A stretch of DNA of 9,179 nucleotides from contig CATYEP010000069.1 in assembly GCA_958405585.1 (NCBI GenBank), forward strand, positions 1 through 9,179. The letters run 5' to 3'. This DNA is from an uncultured Eubacteriales bacterium (GTDB lineage: Bacteria > Bacillota > Clostridia > Christensenellales > Borkfalkiaceae). A model generated the notes under the pieces. The model searched no databases and was not told where the DNA came from. It saw nothing but the letters and a program-made list of their open reading frames with translations. Of the stretch, positions 6,958-9,179 are shown one piece after another (position 1 is the first letter of the stretch; every line of letters begins with the position of its first letter). Position numbers and translations under genes: made by a program.

Positions 6958-8025
6958 ATGGAATACAGAGAAACATTGATGTGGAAGGAACTGAATGAAG
7001 CGCCAGAGATCTTGGATACGTTGCGGGAGAAAAACGCGGCAGTTTTAAACGGCATAGCAGGTGAAATCGAGGCGCATGAGATCACCAATATTTATACGGC
7101 AGCGCGAGGGACCAGCGATCATGCCATGATCTATTTGAAATATCTGACAGAAAGTTTGCTGGGTATTCCTGTGGCATCGGGCGCACCGAGTACGATAACA
7201 ATGTACGGAGCAAAGCTGAAATTGAAAGATTCGCTGATCGTAGCCTGTTCGCAGAGCGGAAAGGCCGCGGATGTTATGGAGATCGTGAAAGCCGGAAATG
7301 CGCAGGGTGCGGTCACGGTTGCAATCACGAATGATGAAAAGAGTCCCTTGGCAAAACTTGCGAAATATCATCTTTGTTGCTATGCAGGCGAAGAAAAGAG
7401 CGTGGCGGCAACAAAAACATTTACCTGTCAGTTGTACTTGTCGTATTTATTGGTGCACGCATTGCAGGAAAAAAACGGTGCCGATATGATCGGAGAGTTT
7501 TTACAAAAACATGTAGCGCATCTTGATCAGGAAACAGATGAAATGGCAAAAGCATTTTCAACGGCGCAAGAATGCTTTATCCTTTCGCGGGGTATCTCAG
7601 CGGCGATAGCATTTGAATGCGGACTGAAATTGCAGGAAACTTGCTACATCCGAGCGCGAGCATATCACAGTTCAGATTTTTATCACGGTCCGATGGCAAT
7701 GATCAGCGAAGGGACAAAGGTAATATTATACGCATCCAGCCGATCGATGGCAAAGAAAATGGAGGAAGCACATCGGGAAGATTACATAAAATGCGCGGAA
7801 AAGATGGAGGAACTGGGTGCGGATCTGTATATCATAACGGACGACGGCGAGTCTTTTAAAGGAATGAAGGCAAAGAAAATACTTGTTCCGCAGGCGGGAG
7901 ATGAAAGTGAAGAGGTTTTTGTATTTGCGCTGATAACGCAGATGCTCGCCTGCAAGGTAAGTTGCCTGAAAAACTTAAATCCCGATAGCCCGCGAGCACT
8001 TAAAAAAGTAACTATTACAAGATGA
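6958..8025 (+). CDS. Two-SIS-domain sugar-phosphate isomerase/deaminase (AgaS/NagB-II-like)
   Basis: A 355-residue protein with tandem SIS domains (about 45-170 and 205-340), equivalent to the isomerase half of GlmS without the glutaminase domain. It resembles AgaS and type II glucosamine-6-phosphate deaminases, which turn an amino-sugar 6-phosphate into a ketose phosphate plus ammonia. Motifs: MWKELNEAPE at the start, TAARGTSDHA (47-56), ACSQSGKAADV (96-106), SVAATKTF (148-155), FECGLKLQET (219-228), FYHGPMAMI (241-249) and NPDSPRALKKVT (341-352) near the C-terminus. The open frame extends upstream to ATG 6907 inside the deacetylase gene, but AGAGGA (about 6943-6948) points to ATG 6958, one base after the preceding stop. 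FrlB-like deglycase activity on a fructosamine phosphate is an alternative. It is the last metabolic gene of the operon. Confidence 0.85.
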   Translation: MEYRETLMWKELNEAPEILDTLREKNAAVLNGIAGEIEAHEITNIYTAARGTSDHAMIYLKYLTESLLGIPVASGAPSTITMYGAKLKLKDSLIVACSQSGKAADVMEIVKAGNAQGAVTVAITNDEKSPLAKLAKYHLCCYAGEEKSVAATKTFTCQLYLSYLLVHALQEKNGADMIGEFLQKHVAHLDQETDEMAKAFSTAQECFILSRGISAAIAFECGLKLQETCYIRARAYHSSDFYHGPMAMISEGTKVILYASSRSMAKKMEEAHREDYIKCAEKMEELGADLYIITDDGESFKGMKAKKILVPQAGDESEEVFVFALITQMLACKVSCLKNLNPDSPRALKKVTITR

Positions 8026-8195
8026 GTATGGTAAAATGGATTTATTGTCCAAACTGTAAAAGAAAAACTAAAATTAAAGTTTTATATGATACAGTGTTGC
8101 AGAATTTTTTATTATTCTGCCCATGGTGTAAAAAACAATTTCTAATAAATTTAGAACATTATAAGGTAAAATTGGTTCATGAAATAGATATATAA
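8022..8195 (+). CDS. Small cysteine-rich KTR-family zinc-ribbon protein
   Basis: A 57-residue ORF, too short for routine ORF listing, with two CxxC knuckles: CPNC (10-13 region, about 8046-8057) and CPWC (about 8118-8129). The spacing and the KRKTKIKV and QNFLLFCPWCKKQFLI blocks match the cysteine-rich KTR domain proteins found widely in Firmicutes, often on integrative elements beside resistance or accessory genes. The first Arg of KTR is Lys here. Four cysteines should bind one zinc; molecular function is unknown. ATG 8022 overlaps the SIS stop (ATGA), allowing coupled translation; ATG 8028 gives an equally plausible N-terminus (MVKWIYCPNC) and neither has a clear ribosome site. Base composition is clearly more AT-rich than the genes to its left. 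A terminator follows 21 bases after the stop, which supports a real transcription unit end. Confidence 0.72.
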   Translation: MSMVKWIYCPNCKRKTKIKVLYDTVLQNFLLFCPWCKKQFLINLEHYKVKLVHEIDI

Positions 8196-8216
8196 ACGTA
8201 ACAGCCGGACGCAAGA

Positions 8217-8258
8217 CGCAGTGCTAATGATTTTTAAAATCATGCACTGTGTTTTTTT
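8217..8258 (+). terminator. Intrinsic terminator after the KTR gene
   Basis: Arms 8217-8224 and 8244-8251 pair (8 bp with one G-U). After a two-base bulge the inner arms 8227-8233 and 8237-8243 pair too. Seven T residues follow at 8252-8258. It ends the ROK-deacetylase-SIS-KTR transcription unit. Confidence 0.87.
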
Positions 8259-8316
8259 ATACGATAAGGGAAGAAGAAATGTTTTAAAGAAATTTCAATC
8301 AAAAGAATAATAATTG

Positions 8317-8382
8317 ATGACGGGGATTATAATAACTTTAAAATTAAGCGCCCCGTTCAATTTAGAACTGAATATAGATTAA
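8317..8382 (+). other. Possible 21-codon leader ORF with an embedded inverted repeat
   Basis: ATG 8317 opens a 21-codon frame (starting MTGIIITLKL, ending LELNID) that stops at TAA 8380-8382, two bases before the next terminator stem begins. No convincing ribosome site precedes it. The same stretch holds an inverted repeat, ACGGGG (8320-8325) with CCCCGT (8351-8356), flanking a TATAAT (8328-8333) that lacks a recognisable -35 box. It could be a leader peptide, an operator around a promoter, or chance. The rest of 8259-8316 is AT-rich and shows nothing further. Confidence 0.3.
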
Positions 8383-8383
8383 C

Positions 8384-8435
8384 AAACACACTTGCGAGTC
8401 GGCTTGCTATGTCGAAAAGCAAGTGTGTTTTTTTA
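8384..8435 (+). terminator. Strong intrinsic terminator in the leader of the sigma-like gene
   Basis: A perfect 12-bp stem (8384-8395 with 8419-8430) closes a 23-base loop, and eight T residues run through its 3' foot (8428-8435). The loop repeats CTTGC (8403-8407), which could pair with the same GCAAG (8419-8423) used in the main stem, giving a mutually exclusive shorter hairpin. It lies about 80 bases before the sigma-like start. It either ends a short upstream RNA or acts as an attenuator for that gene. Confidence 0.85.
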
Positions 8436-8459
8436 TATTGCATTTTTCCAATTCGTGGA

Positions 8460-8507
8460 CCTCCTGTCAGATTTTTGAAAATCAAAATTCAAAAATCATA
8501 CAGGAGG
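8460..8507 (+). promoter_or_regulatory. Hairpin sequestering the ribosome binding site of the sigma-like gene
   Basis: CCTCCTGT (8460-8467) pairs perfectly with ACAGGAGG (8500-8507), and beyond a two-base internal mismatch GATTTTTGAA (8470-8479) pairs with TTCAAAAATC (8488-8497) around an 8-base loop. The 3' arm contains the AGGAGG (8502-8507) that serves TTG 8516 at 8-base spacing. In the folded RNA the site is fully buried, so translation should be low unless the helix is opened or the RNA is bound. There is no T run after it, so it is not a terminator. Confidence 0.75.
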
Positions 8508-8515
8508 AAAAATCA

Positions 8516-9025
8516 TTGAAATACTCGCCTAAAAAGGTATTTGTCCTGGAAAACGGACAATATATTGAAATAACTTTTATGGAGTTGCAACACAGAGAAA
8601 AAGAGCGTAACGGTTACAAAGAAAAATATTTTTTACCGTTGCACGGTATGTTGATGGAGGTAACTAAAGAGGAGTATAAATTATATTATAAGGAAAAGAG
8701 GAGGGAGCGGTACATAGCGGAACAAGCGAAAGAAGTTGGAACCTTTTCCTATGACGCGTTGACTACGGATGAGTTTAACGGGGAGGATATATTGGTTGAC
8801 CAGAACAAGAGTCCGGAAGAGGAAGTAGAGCGTCATATTATGGTTGAAATGTTATTGGGTTTATTTCAAAAGTTAAATCCAGACGAGCAAGCACTGATCA
8901 AAGCAATCTATTTTGACGGAATGAGTGAACGCGAATATGCAGCAAAACTTGGTATTTATCATAATGCAGTTCATAAGCGAAAACTTAAGATTTTAGAAAA
9001 ACTAAAAAAATTAATGAAAAATTAA
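8516..9025 (+). CDS. Sigma-70 region-4-like regulator of mobile-element type
   Basis: A 169-residue protein starting with TTG, placed by AGGAGG 8 bases upstream and by the conserved opening KYSPKKVFVLENGQY. The frame stays open back to ATG 8423, but that ATG lies inside the T run/stem of a terminator and has no ribosome site. The N-terminal half carries FLPLHGMLMEV (39-49), a charged helix YYKEKRRERY (57-66) and TTDEFNGEDILVD (83-95). The C-terminal part (about 105-167) is a sigma-70 region 4 helix-turn-helix: LNPDEQALIKAIYF, then GMSEREYAAKLGI, then a basic recognition helix. Regions 2 and 3 are absent, so it is a region-4-like DNA-binding protein rather than a full sigma factor. Close relatives, as I recall them, sit on integrative elements of Clostridia. 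Expression looks tightly controlled by the leader. A terminator follows. Confidence 0.82.
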   Translation: MKYSPKKVFVLENGQYIEITFMELQHREKERNGYKEKYFLPLHGMLMEVTKEEYKLYYKEKRRERYIAEQAKEVGTFSYDALTTDEFNGEDILVDQNKSPEEEVERHIMVEMLLGLFQKLNPDEQALIKAIYFDGMSEREYAAKLGIYHNAVHKRKLKILEKLKKLMKN

Positions 9026-9041
9026 AAATTTAGGTGTGCAA

Positions 9042-9080
9042 CCCCTTCATTTTTCGGCATGGAAAGTGAAGGGGATTTTT
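9042..9080 (+). terminator. Intrinsic terminator after the sigma-like gene
   Basis: CCCCTTCA (9042-9049) pairs with TGAAGGGG (9067-9074); the interior can extend with TTTTC/GAAAG pairing. A T run follows at 9076-9080. It starts 17 bases after the stop codon. Confidence 0.85.
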
Positions 9081-9112
9081 ATTCTCCTGAAATTGAATTA
9101 GCTGCACATCTT

Positions 9113-9155
9113 TCACATTCCCTCTGCTGTCCGTGAAAACGGACAAGCCATGTGA
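9113..9155. other. Nested stem-loop of unknown role
   Basis: A perfect 7-bp stem, TGTCCGT (9128-9134) with ACGGACA (9139-9145), is capped by GAAA, a GNRA-type tetraloop in RNA. It sits inside an outer 6-bp inverted repeat, TCACAT (9113-9118) with ATGTGA (9150-9155). No T run follows on either strand, so it is not a terminator. It may be a leader structure for a gene beyond the window, a recombinase or relaxase recognition site, or chance. The flanks 9081-9112 and 9156-9179 show no ORF or other signal. Confidence 0.5.
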
Positions 9156-9179
9156 TAAAAACCATGCAAGGCAATCTGT

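Noticed and set aside
8305..8333. Full promoter at TATAAT 8328-8333
   Set aside because: No -35 box at 16-18 bases and no extended -10; TTGATG at 8313 is far too close. Kept only as a note in the leader entry.
8423..8515. ATG 8423 as start of the sigma-like protein
   Set aside because: It lies within a terminator stem and T run, has no ribosome site, and adds residues encoded by the RBS hairpin. TTG 8516 fits the family N-terminus.
1..9179. CRISPR array, tRNA, rRNA, insertion sequence or defence system
   Set aside because: No regularly spaced repeats, cloverleaf, transposase or terminal inverted repeat pair was found on either strand by eye.

Overview
The window looks like a chromosomal segment of a Gram-positive anaerobe of the Clostridia (Bacillota), probably a gut bacterium. 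The evidence is the clostridial style of the KDG kinase, mannonate dehydratase and ROK proteins, AGGAGG-type ribosome binding sites, tightly packed operons, and a right-hand end carrying gene families common on Firmicutes integrative elements. No rRNA, tRNA, CRISPR array or transposase was seen.

Left part (1-3786): after a strong terminator of an upstream gene (15-49) comes a decayed copy of a KDPG aldolase gene (about 76-285). It is followed by a compact plus-strand operon for hexuronate catabolism: SDR-type fructuronate reductase/mannonate oxidoreductase (uxuB, 296-1126), 2-keto-3-deoxygluconate kinase (kdgK, 1131-2108), mannonate dehydratase (uxuA, 2127-3167) and KDPG aldolase (eda, 3160-3786). 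Together they convert fructuronate to mannonate, KDG, KDPG, and finally pyruvate plus glyceraldehyde-3-phosphate. The uronate isomerase (uxaC), a transporter and a regulator are not in the window.

Middle (3783-4986): a gene graveyard. The 5' end of a ROK sugar kinase gene overlaps the eda stop (ATGA). It runs into a short fragment resembling a fucose/arabinose-type isomerase, then into a xylulokinase-like FGGY kinase gene with an amber codon, a large internal deletion, an ochre codon and a single-base frameshift. None of the three is likely to be functional.

Second operon (5055-8025): an intact ROK kinase, a PIG-L family deacetylase and a two-SIS-domain sugar-phosphate protein of the AgaS/NagB-II/GlmS-isomerase type. 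I infer an amino-sugar route (deacetylation, phosphorylation, deamination to a ketose phosphate) that lacks a NagA-type deacetylase.

Right end (8022-9179): more AT-rich and accessory in character. It holds a small zinc-ribbon protein of the cysteine-rich KTR family whose start overlaps the SIS stop, a terminator, and then an elaborate leader (possible 21-codon ORF, strong intrinsic terminator, hairpin burying an AGGAGG). The leader precedes a sigma-70-region-4-like regulator that starts with TTG, followed by a terminator and a nested stem-loop at the window edge. This end probably belongs to an integrative or mobilizable element or its remnant, but no integrase, relaxase or attachment site is visible to prove it.
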